DNA of 64,000 nucleotides from JBFLYC01 sp040756735 (GTDB taxonomy: Bacteria > Bacillota > DSM-16504 > Desulfitibacterales > Desulfitibacteraceae): assembly GCA_040756735.1 (NCBI GenBank), contig JBFLYC010000004.1, positions 1 through 64,000 on the forward strand, read 5' to 3'. Positions 17,627 through 25,727 of the stretch are shown one piece after another. The notes under the pieces are model-generated. The model made no database searches, was not told where the DNA came from, and worked only from the letters and a program-made list of their open reading frames with translations. Numbering within the stretch: the first letter of the stretch is position 1; the number at the start of each line of letters is the position of its first letter. The translations under genes were made by a program, and so were the position numbers.

Positions 17627-18655
17627 TTGACTGCTTTAGAACGGTTTTTAGATTCCTTAAAAGGCAGGTTAATATCAGGCACCCCTTGTGTGCCATTAAT
17701 ATTTGGCTATGCTGCTGCATTGTGCAAAGTAAAGCTCAGTGATTACCTGCAAAAGGGTGAACTATTGGCTTACTGTCAGTTAGAAGCGCAAAAACAATTT
17801 GGTACTGATGCTGTGTTTGCTTATGCGGACAATTCAGTAGAATCTGAAGCTCTAGGCAGTAGAATTTGCTTTCCGGAAAACGATTATCCTTATATCACCG
17901 ACTATGCCTGGGGTGATCATGAGAACTGGACTTCAAGGCCGCTGCCTGATGCTCAAAAAGACGGCAGGATGCCACAATTGTTGGAAGCTGTGAAGATCAT
18001 GCGATCCACAGTGGGGGATACCACAACTGTGGTTGGAGGCGTATTGGGTCCTATGAGTATTGCAGGGCAAGTTATGGGGCTGGATAAGCTAATCTATTTG
18101 CTTGTTGATGAACCAGATAAATTTGCCAGAGCCATAGATTATACTGCCCACATTTCTTTAAGTTACGGGCAAGCTCTGCTAAATGCCGGCGCTCATGTAC
18201 TGATGCTTCTTGAACCTACTGCTTCCCAAAATATCATTCCCCAGAATGTGTTTGTCCAATATATAACCCCTCGTATACGTTACATCTTTTCCGGGTGCAA
18301 ATCTGCCGGAGCATTGGCATGTTGGTTGGTGATAACAGGTCAAACGAAGGGTCTTTTGCCTTATTACAAGGGGTGTGGGGCAGATCTGGCCACTATAGAT
18401 TATGAAGTACCCTTAAAGAATGCACTAAATGCAGCGCCAGATTTATCATTGGCAGGAAATATCAAACCGTACAATTTTGTTGAACATAGTCAAGAGGAGT
18501 TGTATGATCAGGCAAAAAAATTAATATCTGAGGCAGGTCATAATAGGAGATTTCTTCTGAGTTCCGGTTGTGAGCTGCCTTTAAATGCAAAACCAGAGAA
18601 TGTGGAAGCAATGGTGAGGGCAGCAAGAGGTGGTTTAAATGGGGCAAACCGTTAG
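17627..18655 (+). CDS. Uroporphyrinogen decarboxylase-family corrinoid methyltransferase (MtaA/MtbA-like)
   Basis: TTG 17627 follows GAGGGG at 8 bases; an upstream in-frame TTG at 17609 lacks a site. The 342-residue product has the UroD/MtaA fold (ALERFLDSLKG, FGTDAVFAYADNS, GVLGPMSIAGQVMG, ATIDYEVPL, LSSGCELP). Members transfer the methyl group from a corrinoid protein to coenzyme M or tetrahydrofolate. The usual zinc-binding HxC of MtaA/MtbA (LHICG) is replaced by CWLVITG, while the later Cys of SGCELP remains, so zinc ligation may differ. Tightly coupled to the corrinoid gene upstream; overlaps the kinase gene downstream. Confidence 0.82.
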   Translation: MTALERFLDSLKGRLISGTPCVPLIFGYAAALCKVKLSDYLQKGELLAYCQLEAQKQFGTDAVFAYADNSVESEALGSRICFPENDYPYITDYAWGDHENWTSRPLPDAQKDGRMPQLLEAVKIMRSTVGDTTTVVGGVLGPMSIAGQVMGLDKLIYLLVDEPDKFARAIDYTAHISLSYGQALLNAGAHVLMLLEPTASQNIIPQNVFVQYITPRIRYIFSGCKSAGALACWLVITGQTKGLLPYYKGCGADLATIDYEVPLKNALNAAPDLSLAGNIKPYNFVEHSQEELYDQAKKLISEAGHNRRFLLSSGCELPLNAKPENVEAMVRAARGGLNGANR

Positions 18656-19928
18656 AAATAAAACAAGGGAACAAATGGCAGCGCTGATTAAAATTAATAA
18701 TCTTACCGGATTTATGCCTTCAAATATCGATGACATGCTGACGGCAGTTAAAAGAGAGTTGGATATTGTCCTTGCTCCTTATGAATGCAGGTTTAGTTTA
18801 ATTGATGAAAATAACTTTTGTGGCTGCGGTTTGGCGGAAATAAAAGTATGTAAGGCCCTTAAGGATCAATTACCCATGATTGTTGAACCAGGCCAAATGC
18901 CTTCCTGCTGTAAAACAAAACCGTGTGCCAAGGGTTTTGTGTGGCATGTTTGCGTCCCCTTAATAGTTGGGACGGAAATCCTAGGTGTAGTTACCGTCAA
19001 AAGTGACCAGGAACAAAAGTTATGTAAAGGGTGCCTGGAATTACTTTTAGCAGTTGCCAACCAGGTAGCATCAACTATTCAAAGAACCCGCCTTTTTAAT
19101 CGTTTGATGTTAGAAAAAAGCTCCCTGGAACAGGCAAACAGGGAGATTACTCAATTAAACCTGGTGTTGAAAAAAACGATCCAGGAACTTGAGGAAGCCC
19201 AGGCCCAGCTGAAATTTTCGGAGCGTCTGGCTGCTACTGGTCAATTAGCGGCTAATCTAGCCCATGAGATTAACAATCCCACCGGCATTATCCTTTCACG
19301 TTTAGAATGGTTGCTGCTGGAAGCCCAGGAAAACAGCCTGCCTGAAAAGGTTATTCAAGATTTAGAAACTATCAAAAAACACACCGCACGAATTGGCAAT
19401 ATTACCAGGGGTTTGCTCTCCTTTTCTCGAAAAAATCTAACAGGACTGACTCTCTTAAATTTGGGTGATTTGATTAAGGAGACCGTTGATTGGTTGGCAG
19501 GGCAGTTCTTGCGGGGAGGAATACAATTTAATTTAAAACTTTCAGAATTACCATTGATTCAGGGTAGTTCGGAACAACTGCAACAAGTATTGGTGAATCT
19601 TTTTACAAATGCCAGGGATGCCATGCCACAAGGCGGTAAGATTATTATTGAAACCCATTACTTAATGGAACAGGACCTGGTCCAGGTAGACATTAAAGAT
19701 ACAGGGATAGGCATTGCCAAGGAGGTAAAGCCCAGGATTTTTGATCCATTCTTTACTACAAAAGAAAAAAAATTAGGTACAGGACTGGGATTGTCTATTA
19801 GTTTTAATATCATAGAGGGGCATGGGGGAACCATTAAAGTAGAAAGTCAAGTTGGACAAGGAAGTTGTTTCAGCATCATTTTGCCATGCCATGGGCAGGA
19901 TAAGGAAGGCAACTTACATGGACAATAA
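18639..19928 (+). CDS. Soluble sensor histidine kinase with cysteine-rich GAF-like domain
   Basis: The 429-residue kinase has no membrane segment. Residues about 15-155 form a GAF-like sensor with ten cysteines in about 95 residues (CGCG, PSCCKTKPC, HVC, KLCKGC), suggesting a metal, Fe-S, heme or corrinoid ligand (inference). A coiled coil follows, then HisKA with NLAHEINNPTG and HATPase motifs (NARDAM, DTGIGI, GTGLGLS). Its ATG overlaps the methyltransferase stop by 17 bases and its own stop overlaps the NtrC-type gene, so it belongs to the methyltransferase operon yet should feed a sigma-54 activator. Confidence 0.88.
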   Translation: MGQTVRNKTREQMAALIKINNLTGFMPSNIDDMLTAVKRELDIVLAPYECRFSLIDENNFCGCGLAEIKVCKALKDQLPMIVEPGQMPSCCKTKPCAKGFVWHVCVPLIVGTEILGVVTVKSDQEQKLCKGCLELLLAVANQVASTIQRTRLFNRLMLEKSSLEQANREITQLNLVLKKTIQELEEAQAQLKFSERLAATGQLAANLAHEINNPTGIILSRLEWLLLEAQENSLPEKVIQDLETIKKHTARIGNITRGLLSFSRKNLTGLTLLNLGDLIKETVDWLAGQFLRGGIQFNLKLSELPLIQGSSEQLQQVLVNLFTNARDAMPQGGKIIIETHYLMEQDLVQVDIKDTGIGIAKEVKPRIFDPFFTTKEKKLGTGLGLSISFNIIEGHGGTIKVESQVGQGSCFSIILPCHGQDKEGNLHGQ

Positions 19929-21318
19929 TAACCGTACTATAAAAAATAATAACCGTACTATAATGGTTGTAGACGATGAAGCTGATATGTTGGAGACTTG
20001 TTCACGGGTCATCAAACGCATGGGCTACAATTGTATTACTTATGATGACAGCAGTCATGCCCTTGACGATATCTGCAAATGGCAGCCGGACCTAATTATA
20101 ACCGACTTGAAAATGCCTGAATATGATGGCTTTGCTGTTTTAGACAAAGCTCGCCAGTTCGCTCCCAAAGCGCTAGTGATTATTGTTACAGGCTATGCGT
20201 CTGTTGATTCTGCTGTCAGAGCCATGAAAGAGGGGGCTTATGATTACCTGCCTAAACCTTTTTCAATTGACCAGCTGCAAATTACTATTAATAAAGCTTT
20301 GCAGCAGATTGTTCTCCGGGAAGAAAACTACTTACTGCGCCTTCAACTTCAAGAAGCTGTACACACCGAAAACATAATTGGTGTACATGGGGGGCTCCAG
20401 TCTATTTTTGCAACCATTGGGAAAATGGCCAAGACTGATGCTTCTACCTTAATCTTAGGGGAAAGCGGTACGGGCAAAGAACTTATTGCGCGTTCCATAC
20501 ATAATAACAGCAAGTATGCTTCCGGTCCTTTTATTCCTGTAGATTGTGCTTCATTGCCGGAGAATCTCCTGGAAAGTGAATTATTTGGGCATGAAAAAGG
20601 CGCCTTTACGGGAGCCCACACAGCAAAAGAGGGCTTGATCGAACTGGCCAATGGAGGGACGCTTTTCCTTGATGAAATAGGGGAATTGAGTTTACCATTG
20701 CAAGCCAAGCTGCTTAGGGTCTTAGAAGAAAGAGCCTTCCGCAGAGTAGGGGGCACCAAGCTGATAAGCGTTAACATACGGGTAATAGCCGCTACTAACC
20801 GTGATATTGAAAAGGCTGTCGCCTGCAAAGAATTTAGAGAGGACCTTTTTTATCGTATCAATGTTATTACTTTAAAGATACCATCATTACGTGAACGGGG
20901 GCAGGACATTCCTCTGCTTCTCCAGCATTTTTGCCATAAGTTTGCTGCAGCCATAGGTAAGGACGTTAAAGGGTTTAGTCCCGCTGCCGTGAAATTATTG
21001 GAGAACTATCATTGGCCGGGAAATATACGTGAATTGCGAAATGTGGTGGAAAGAGCGGTTTCTTTGTGTGATTCTAATGTTATAAAACCCGATGACCTGC
21101 CATCTAACCTTACTCAAACTCCCAACCATGATTTAGGGGAAATATCCGTACATCTTCCCTTTCATGAGGCCAAAGCGTTATGGCTTAAGGAATTTGAAGT
21201 TAAATACCTTGAAGAGCTATTAGCTATCCATAACGGCAACATTACCAAAGCGGCACAAAAAGCCGGTATAGACCGTAAAACCATCCACCGGCTAGTGAAA
21301 AAATATAATCTGCAGTAG
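19918..21318 (+). CDS. NtrC-type sigma-54-dependent response regulator
   Basis: ATG 19918 follows AAGGAAGG and overlaps the kinase gene by 11 bases. The 466-residue protein has a receiver domain (TIMVVDDEADM; phospho-acceptor in IITDLKMP; LPKPF), an AAA+ sigma-54 activation domain (Walker A GESGTGKE, loop EKGAFTGA, GGTLFLDEIGEL, PGNIRELRNVVERA) and a Fis-type C-terminal HTH (NITKAAQKAGIDRKTIHRL). The GAFTGA loop is intact. Two sigma-54 type promoters lie downstream at 22259 and 25008, before the ABC and nos operons, making them the most likely targets (inference from position). Confidence 0.93.
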   Translation: MDNNNRTIKNNNRTIMVVDDEADMLETCSRVIKRMGYNCITYDDSSHALDDICKWQPDLIITDLKMPEYDGFAVLDKARQFAPKALVIIVTGYASVDSAVRAMKEGAYDYLPKPFSIDQLQITINKALQQIVLREENYLLRLQLQEAVHTENIIGVHGGLQSIFATIGKMAKTDASTLILGESGTGKELIARSIHNNSKYASGPFIPVDCASLPENLLESELFGHEKGAFTGAHTAKEGLIELANGGTLFLDEIGELSLPLQAKLLRVLEERAFRRVGGTKLISVNIRVIAATNRDIEKAVACKEFREDLFYRINVITLKIPSLRERGQDIPLLLQHFCHKFAAAIGKDVKGFSPAAVKLLENYHWPGNIRELRNVVERAVSLCDSNVIKPDDLPSNLTQTPNHDLGEISVHLPFHEAKALWLKEFEVKYLEELLAIHNGNITKAAQKAGIDRKTIHRLVKKYNLQ

Positions 21319-21338
21319 AATTGTCTAAAACACATAAA

Positions 21339-21902
21339 TTATAATGGGATTGCCAGTTCTTGGTTTTCACACAGGGGCTGGTGATTTTCGTTTTCAGGAG
21401 CAACCATTAAGATTACAAGTTCATTAATTTCATCTGGTTCGCTGTCTTTAATGGGAAACAGTACGAAACCCTTTTTCACCCTGCGATGCGTAAAAACGCC
21501 GCCAATATCTGAGGAAATGGAAATGTCGGAACTTAATCTTTCACCGGTATTCAAATAGATAACAAACTGTTCCGGGTAAAAACGAACCATTTCTGGGGCA
21601 GTGTTAGCCACTTCCAATCCCAGGGCTATATGCCCCTTGAAATCATCCTCTCCTGCTACGGTATTTTTAACCAGACCTATGTTAACTACTCCTACTTTTA
21701 TTGGCCCCATCTCTACTACCTGGTCCACATTGAAGAGCCGGCTAAAGTCCTGCACTTTACCGGTCACTTCTTGATGCTGCACGTTTACCCCTTGGCCCCT
21801 CCCTGGTTCCTGTTTACCCCATAATCTTGCTGCAATTGGCAGGGTAATTAATGTTCCTAGTACTACCATTATCAAAAAGATTCCTAAAGATTTTTTCCTC
21901 AT
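21339..21902 (-). CDS. Membrane-anchored DUF4352-like extracellular protein
   Basis: On the minus strand ATG 21902 lies 8 bases after AAAGGGG; an in-frame start 63 bases upstream is weaker. The 187-residue product has an N-terminal membrane anchor (about 4-25, IFLIMVVLGTLITLPIAA) and an extracellular beta-rich domain (IALGLEVANTAPEMVRFYP, LNTGERLSSDIS) resembling DUF4352/telokin-like domains. It is convergent with the NtrC-type gene and divergent from the sigma-54 ABC operon. Function unknown; possibly linked to either. Confidence 0.6.
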   Translation of the reverse strand: MRKKSLGIFLIMVVLGTLITLPIAARLWGKQEPGRGQGVNVQHQEVTGKVQDFSRLFNVDQVVEMGPIKVGVVNIGLVKNTVAGEDDFKGHIALGLEVANTAPEMVRFYPEQFVIYLNTGERLSSDISISSDIGGVFTHRRVKKGFVLFPIKDSEPDEINELVILMVAPENENHQPLCENQELAIPL

Positions 21903-22029
21903 GCCGTATACCCCTTTCAAAAATGTTTTAGGACAAAAAATAAGGTTCACAGATACTATCTGCAAAATCTATTCCAAACTATTGGTAAAGCCAAGTTGTA
22001 TTTGAAACTTTGAGTTTTTTGAGCATGCA

Positions 22030-22254
22030 GGTGGGGACATGATGGTCAGGTTAGGGACATATATGTCCCAGTTATCGGGGACATTCCCATACGTTAGGGA
22101 CATTCATACGTTGGGGACATTCCTCTGTAAGAGGTGTGTCCCCTTACCTTGAAGCCAAGAGTTTACGCGACAAGGGAGGAGTGTCCCCTGACTTACGTTG
22201 GGGACATTCCTCCAAGCCAAGAGTTTACGCGACAAGGGAGGAGTGTCCCCTAAC
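22030..22254. repeat. Cluster of GGGGACA-type palindromic repeats
   Basis: At least five GGGACA arms occur here. Two copies of a unit of about 40 bases (starting AAGCCAAGAGTTTACGCG, at about 22151 and 22213) each end with GGAGGAGTGTCCCCT; the second is preceded by TTGGGGACATTCCTCC so that GGGGACA-TTCCTCC pairs with GGAGGAG-TGTCCCC. The same arms occur at 10299-10423. The cluster sits immediately upstream of the sigma-54 promoter at 22259, within or near the region where activator-binding sites would be expected. Confidence 0.75.
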
Positions 22255-22258
22255 CTTG

Positions 22259-22275
22259 TTGGCACACTTTTTGCT
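22259..22275 (+). promoter_or_regulatory. Sigma-54 (-24/-12) promoter of ABC/DUF4418 operon
   Basis: TTGGCAC-ACTTT-TTGCT matches the sigma-54 consensus, with GG and GC exactly 12 bases apart. It lies about 40 bases before the permease start ATG 22315, which has AAGGAG upstream. An NtrC-type activator is encoded one gene away. Confidence 0.75.
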
Positions 22276-22314
22276 GTATATATTTTATGACTCTAAAAGA
22301 AAGGAGAACGTATT

Positions 22315-23517
22315 ATGTTGTGGAGGTTGGTCTGGAGGAATGTGCACAGGAGACCCTGGCAGACAGGTTTAACTATTTTTGTAGTTGGGTCCTGTACAGC
22401 GGCTCTTGTTATATGTCTTATGATTGTCAGGGGAATCGAGCAGGGTGCACGCAATGCGGTAGATAATCTAGGCGCAGATGTGCTGGTGATACCGGCCGCA
22501 GCACAATTGGAACCCGGGCAGGTCTTGTTTACCGGCGCCCCTGCTAATATCTACATGCCTGGTGATGTAGTAGAAGAAATTGTTAAAATTCCAGGAGTGG
22601 AAGCGGTTTCTCCCCAGTTTTTTAGTCAAACCCTTAATGAAAGCTGTTGCAGCCTCCCGGAAGAATATAGGTTGGTGGGCTACGATTCTTCAACAGACTT
22701 CCTTGTAAAACGGTTATTGGCCCAGGGAGTGAAAAGGGAGCTAAATCCCCGGGAGGTTGTGGTAGGGGGCGCGGTGCCTGCTTTTCTTGGAGACCGGGTA
22801 CTTATTTTAGGAACGGCATTTGATGTGGCCGGATACCTAAAACCCATGGGTGGTGGGATAGACAGGACAATTTTTATCTCTATGGATACTGCTCGCCAAT
22901 TGGCTGGAGCAAGCCCCTATTTACAAGAGTTGTGGGCTGAGTTTGGAGACCCGTCTCATTTGGTCTCTGCGGTACTGATTAAAACTGCACCTGGTACAAG
23001 TCCGGAAAGAGTGGCCAAGGATATTGGTAAAATCGAGGGAGTGAGGGCAACTGCCGCTGCCAAAATGTTCATAAATTTAAAAGAGCAGCTGCTGGTATTT
23101 CAGGCTCTGGCCTGGGTTCTGGCCTTTATTACCGTGGGGATAACCCTGGCTTCTCTTCTATCAAGATATTCTTCCCTGGTCATTGAAAGACAGGAGGAAA
23201 TAGGTTTGTTACGAGCTTTGGGAACAGGTCGCAGACAAGTCTTTCTGCTGGTAATGGCTGAAACGGTGCTTTCGGGGCTAATTGCAGCAGTTGCTGGAGC
23301 GCTGTTGGGATGGGGTCTGGTTTATTATTTAAAAGGATTAATAGAGAAACATAGCTCCTTCCCCTTTTTGTTTCCACCCCTGCCACAGCTCATAATGATT
23401 TTGACCATAATCTCTGCCGGAGTAGTGTTAATCAGCATAGCAGCTGCACTTTGGCCTGCCAGGGTTTCGGCAAAAATGGATCCGGTAATTGCCCTTACTG
23501 AAGGAGAATTAAAATAG
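22315..23517 (+). CDS. MacB/FtsX-type ABC transporter permease
   Basis: The 400-residue product has the MacB/FtsX layout: TM1 at about 18-40, an extracytoplasmic domain to about 250 (LGADVLVIPAAAQL, GVEAVSPQFF), then three TM helices (about 262-282, 308-335, 355-380) with the cytoplasmic motif RQEEIGLLRALGTGRRQV. It pairs with the ATPase gene 18 bases downstream. Substrate unknown. The position behind a sigma-54 promoter and in front of the nos operon suggests a role in N2O respiration or in envelope stress that accompanies it (inference). Confidence 0.88.
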   Translation: MLWRLVWRNVHRRPWQTGLTIFVVGSCTAALVICLMIVRGIEQGARNAVDNLGADVLVIPAAAQLEPGQVLFTGAPANIYMPGDVVEEIVKIPGVEAVSPQFFSQTLNESCCSLPEEYRLVGYDSSTDFLVKRLLAQGVKRELNPREVVVGGAVPAFLGDRVLILGTAFDVAGYLKPMGGGIDRTIFISMDTARQLAGASPYLQELWAEFGDPSHLVSAVLIKTAPGTSPERVAKDIGKIEGVRATAAAKMFINLKEQLLVFQALAWVLAFITVGITLASLLSRYSSLVIERQEEIGLLRALGTGRRQVFLLVMAETVLSGLIAAVAGALLGWGLVYYLKGLIEKHSSFPFLFPPLPQLIMILTIISAGVVLISIAAALWPARVSAKMDPVIALTEGELK

Positions 23518-23535
23518 AGCAAGGAGGCGTTTATT

Positions 23536-24267
23536 GTGCAGATAGAACTGCGGGGAGTTTCTCATTACTATGGGGATAGGTTAGGGGGCCGGGTATTTCC
23601 ATTAAGGAACATAAATTTTAGTATATCTACCGGAGAAAGAGCTATAATTCTTGGGCCGTCAGGAAGCGGCAAAAGCACCTTGCTTTTTGTTTTAGGATGC
23701 CTGCTGCGCCCAGTACGAGGGGAGGTGATGTTAGATGGCCAACCTTTGTCCAAAAAGAGTGAAGAAGAACTTGCCTTGTTCAGAAATAGTCAAATAGGTT
23801 TTGTATTTCAGCGTTGCTACTTGGTACCGACTTTGACGGTTACGGAAAATATCCTGCTGCCCTTGTGGATACAGGGACGGCAGAGAACGAAAAATCACAA
23901 GCTTGCAAGTCGGGTAAAGGAGCTGCTTGAGCAGTTGGATTTGACAGAACGAGGTCATTTTTTACCCCATATGCTCAGCGGTGGGCAGCGGCGCCGGGTA
24001 GCCTTGGCCAGGGCTCTAATCAATGATCCTGAGATTATTTTGGCCGATGAACCTACTGCGGAATTAGATGTTGCAAAGAAGACAAAGATTGGTCAATGGA
24101 TACTGGAACAAGCAAATAGGGGCAAAATTGTAGTGATAGCCACTCACGACCCCAGCTTGGTAACCATGGGGTCCAGGAGTTATGATTTGCGCAATGGACA
24201 GATGTATGCCCAAGACAGCACCCGATGGAATTATAGTGGGGCAGGCGCTAAAGCGAAGTCAATTTAA
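23536..24267 (+). CDS. ABC transporter ATP-binding protein (LolD/MacB type)
   Basis: GTG start after AAGGAGG. The 243-residue ATPase has Walker A LGPSGSGKST, Q-loop region FVFQRCYLVPTLT, signature LSGGQRRRVALARAL, Walker B IILADEPTAELD and the switch His in ATHD. The short linker and the location beside an FtsX-like permease place it in the MacB/LolD class. Cognate partner: the permease at 22315. Confidence 0.92.
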   Translation: MQIELRGVSHYYGDRLGGRVFPLRNINFSISTGERAIILGPSGSGKSTLLFVLGCLLRPVRGEVMLDGQPLSKKSEEELALFRNSQIGFVFQRCYLVPTLTVTENILLPLWIQGRQRTKNHKLASRVKELLEQLDLTERGHFLPHMLSGGQRRRVALARALINDPEIILADEPTAELDVAKKTKIGQWILEQANRGKIVVIATHDPSLVTMGSRSYDLRNGQMYAQDSTRWNYSGAGAKAKSI

Positions 24268-24434
24268 CCACGTGTCAGAAGAAGTCTCCCAGTTCTATGA
24301 GTGGGAGATGAGTTCGGCACAATTATAATTATTCCTTTTAATTCAGTTGGGGAGTGCAGAGACCCCCACTGAAGCATCGAGCGAAGCGAGTTCGCTTGTT
24401 TACAAGTACAAAGGATAAAGGAGGAGGAGAAGCA
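24268..24434. other. Intergenic region with hairpin
   Basis: TCTCCCA and TGGGAGA (about 24285-24309) can pair, and AAGCGAGTTCGCTT (about 24385) is a palindrome. The spacer lies inside the operon and ends with GGAGGAGGAG, the ribosome binding site of the DUF4418 gene. It may modulate relative expression. Confidence 0.35.
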
Positions 24435-24881
24435 ATGAGAAATAAATTTGCCAATATACCAGGTATTGTGGGTATGCTCATTGGGATTTTGATAATATTT
24501 ACTCCCTTTCACCTGGCGCCTGTTTGTCAGGGACTTTTGGAGCTTACAAACGGGAAAATGGTACCCATGCGCTGCCACTATACAGGACAGGCAGAAGTCT
24601 ATCTGGGTATCCTGATTGTATTCACAGCCTTACTATTATTTTTGAGCAAAAGTTATGCTGTCAAGAAAAGCCTCGCTTTGATCCTGGTGGCTTTGGGTAT
24701 TGTTGTAATCCTTCTGCCAACCAAACTTGGGATAGGCGTATGTATGAGCCCAATGGAGTGTCATACCACAGCAAAATTTCTATATACCCTGGGCGCATTG
24801 CTAATCATAAATGGTTTGGCGGCACAATTTGTTTATGAGCAGCAAACTGTAAATCCACCCCTTGATTCTCATAACATTTAA
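24435..24881 (+). CDS. DUF4418 family membrane protein
   Basis: ATG 24435 follows GGAGGAGGAG. The 148-residue protein has four hydrophobic helices and the family's conserved Cys/His positions: HLAPVCQG, PMRCHYTGQAE and VCMSPMECHTTAKF. DUF4418 proteins commonly sit beside MacB-like ABC genes in Clostridia (family knowledge); their function is undefined. The paired Cys-His motifs facing the outer side suggest binding of a metal or a thiol-reactive compound (inference). A strong terminator follows, closing the operon. Confidence 0.8.
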   Translation: MRNKFANIPGIVGMLIGILIIFTPFHLAPVCQGLLELTNGKMVPMRCHYTGQAEVYLGILIVFTALLLFLSKSYAVKKSLALILVALGIVVILLPTKLGIGVCMSPMECHTTAKFLYTLGALLIINGLAAQFVYEQQTVNPPLDSHNI

Positions 24882-24918
24882 CTTTTCAAACCGGATTAAC
24901 TTTTCAAACCGCTTTGAC

Positions 24919-24962
24919 CGGGACATTCATTCCCCATTTTGTGGCATGAATGTCCCTTTTTT
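24919..24962 (+). terminator. Intrinsic terminator closing the ABC/DUF4418 operon
   Basis: GGGACATTCAT pairs perfectly with ATGAATGTCCC around a 15-base loop and is followed by TTTTTT. It separates the ABC operon from the nos operon, which has its own sigma-54 promoter. Confidence 0.85.
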
Positions 24963-25007
24963 GTGCTCTTTAGAATTAAAGACCTTAAATACCAAGGCAA
25001 AATGAAA

Positions 25008-25023
25008 TGGCACATCATTTGCT
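25008..25023 (+). promoter_or_regulatory. Sigma-54 (-24/-12) promoter of the nos operon
   Basis: TGGCAC-ATCAT-TTGCT is a full match to the sigma-54 consensus with 12 bases between GG and GC. It lies 130 bases upstream of the first cytochrome gene of the nos operon and downstream of a strong terminator. The intervening leader has no gene. Confidence 0.78.
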
Positions 25024-25152
25024 ATAGGGTAATAGTGAAGTAATTCTCAATCAAAACAATTAGATTTTTCCTTACGGACATGGAGACTGTATGTTAAAGG
25101 TTTCACAAACTTGCAATGCAGTTTAAAAAAATCTGGAGGGAGGTGAGGTATA

Positions 25153-25476
25153 TTGACGAGTTTTACTGTTGAAAAAAAAATTAAGGGAATGCTGGCTCCA
25201 GCCATGATTGTGGTTGGAATGGTTATAGGGTTTTTGCTCCTTTCCCCTTATGCTATTCCATTATCTGAGGCACAAGGTAGTAAAGTTATGGACCAAGGAT
25301 TTTTATTGCTGCAGGCTACCTGTACAACTTGCCACCAGATTGATCGTGTACAAAACTATCAAGGGTCTGCTACCTGGCCGGAAATTATTGAATTAATGAG
25401 AGAGTTTGGTTCTTATGTTACCCCTGAGGAAGCCGAGGAATTATCCAAATACCTGCAGGCTGCCTACCCGAGGTAA
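25153..25476 (+). CDS. Membrane-anchored monoheme cytochrome c of the nos operon
   Basis: TTG start after GGAGGGAGGTGAGG. The 107-residue protein has an N-terminal TM segment (about 14-36) and one heme-binding motif CTTCH near residue 57, then WPEIIELMREFGSYVTPEEAEEL and a short C-terminus. No distal Met motif is obvious; M81 in LMREF might serve. It is the first gene of the operon and probably links the Rieske/cytochrome b complex to NosZ on the outer face of the membrane (inference from order). Confidence 0.85.
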   Translation: MTSFTVEKKIKGMLAPAMIVVGMVIGFLLLSPYAIPLSEAQGSKVMDQGFLLLQATCTTCHQIDRVQNYQGSATWPEIIELMREFGSYVTPEEAEELSKYLQAAYPR

Positions 25477-25499
25477 TGATGAAGGGAGGAATTAGAAAC

Positions 25500-25727
25500 A
25501 TGAATATCTTTTGTAAAAAGAGTTTTGTAGTAGGACTAACCATTCTTGGACTCATGGCCTGGTCTTCTATCACTCTGGTATTAATGCTAACCCGGAGTTG
25601 GACAGCTGCCAATGCTTACTGGGTTTCCCTGTTTACAGGGCTTATCTGTATTAGTGCCGCCATTGCAGTTTACAGCTGGCGTCTCTTGGTTATAGATGAC
25701 ACAGGAGGTGATGAAAGTGGAGAATGA
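25500..25727 (+). CDS. Small two-TM membrane protein of the nos operon
   Basis: ATG 25500 follows GGGAGGA. The 75-residue product has two hydrophobic helices (about 8-30 and 38-58) and an acidic tail (DDTGGDESGE). It overlaps the Rieske gene downstream by about 10 bases. No family recognised; by position it may be an assembly factor or small subunit of the Rieske/cytochrome b complex. Confidence 0.65.
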   Translation: MNIFCKKSFVVGLTILGLMAWSSITLVLMLTRSWTAANAYWVSLFTGLICISAAIAVYSWRLLVIDDTGGDESGE

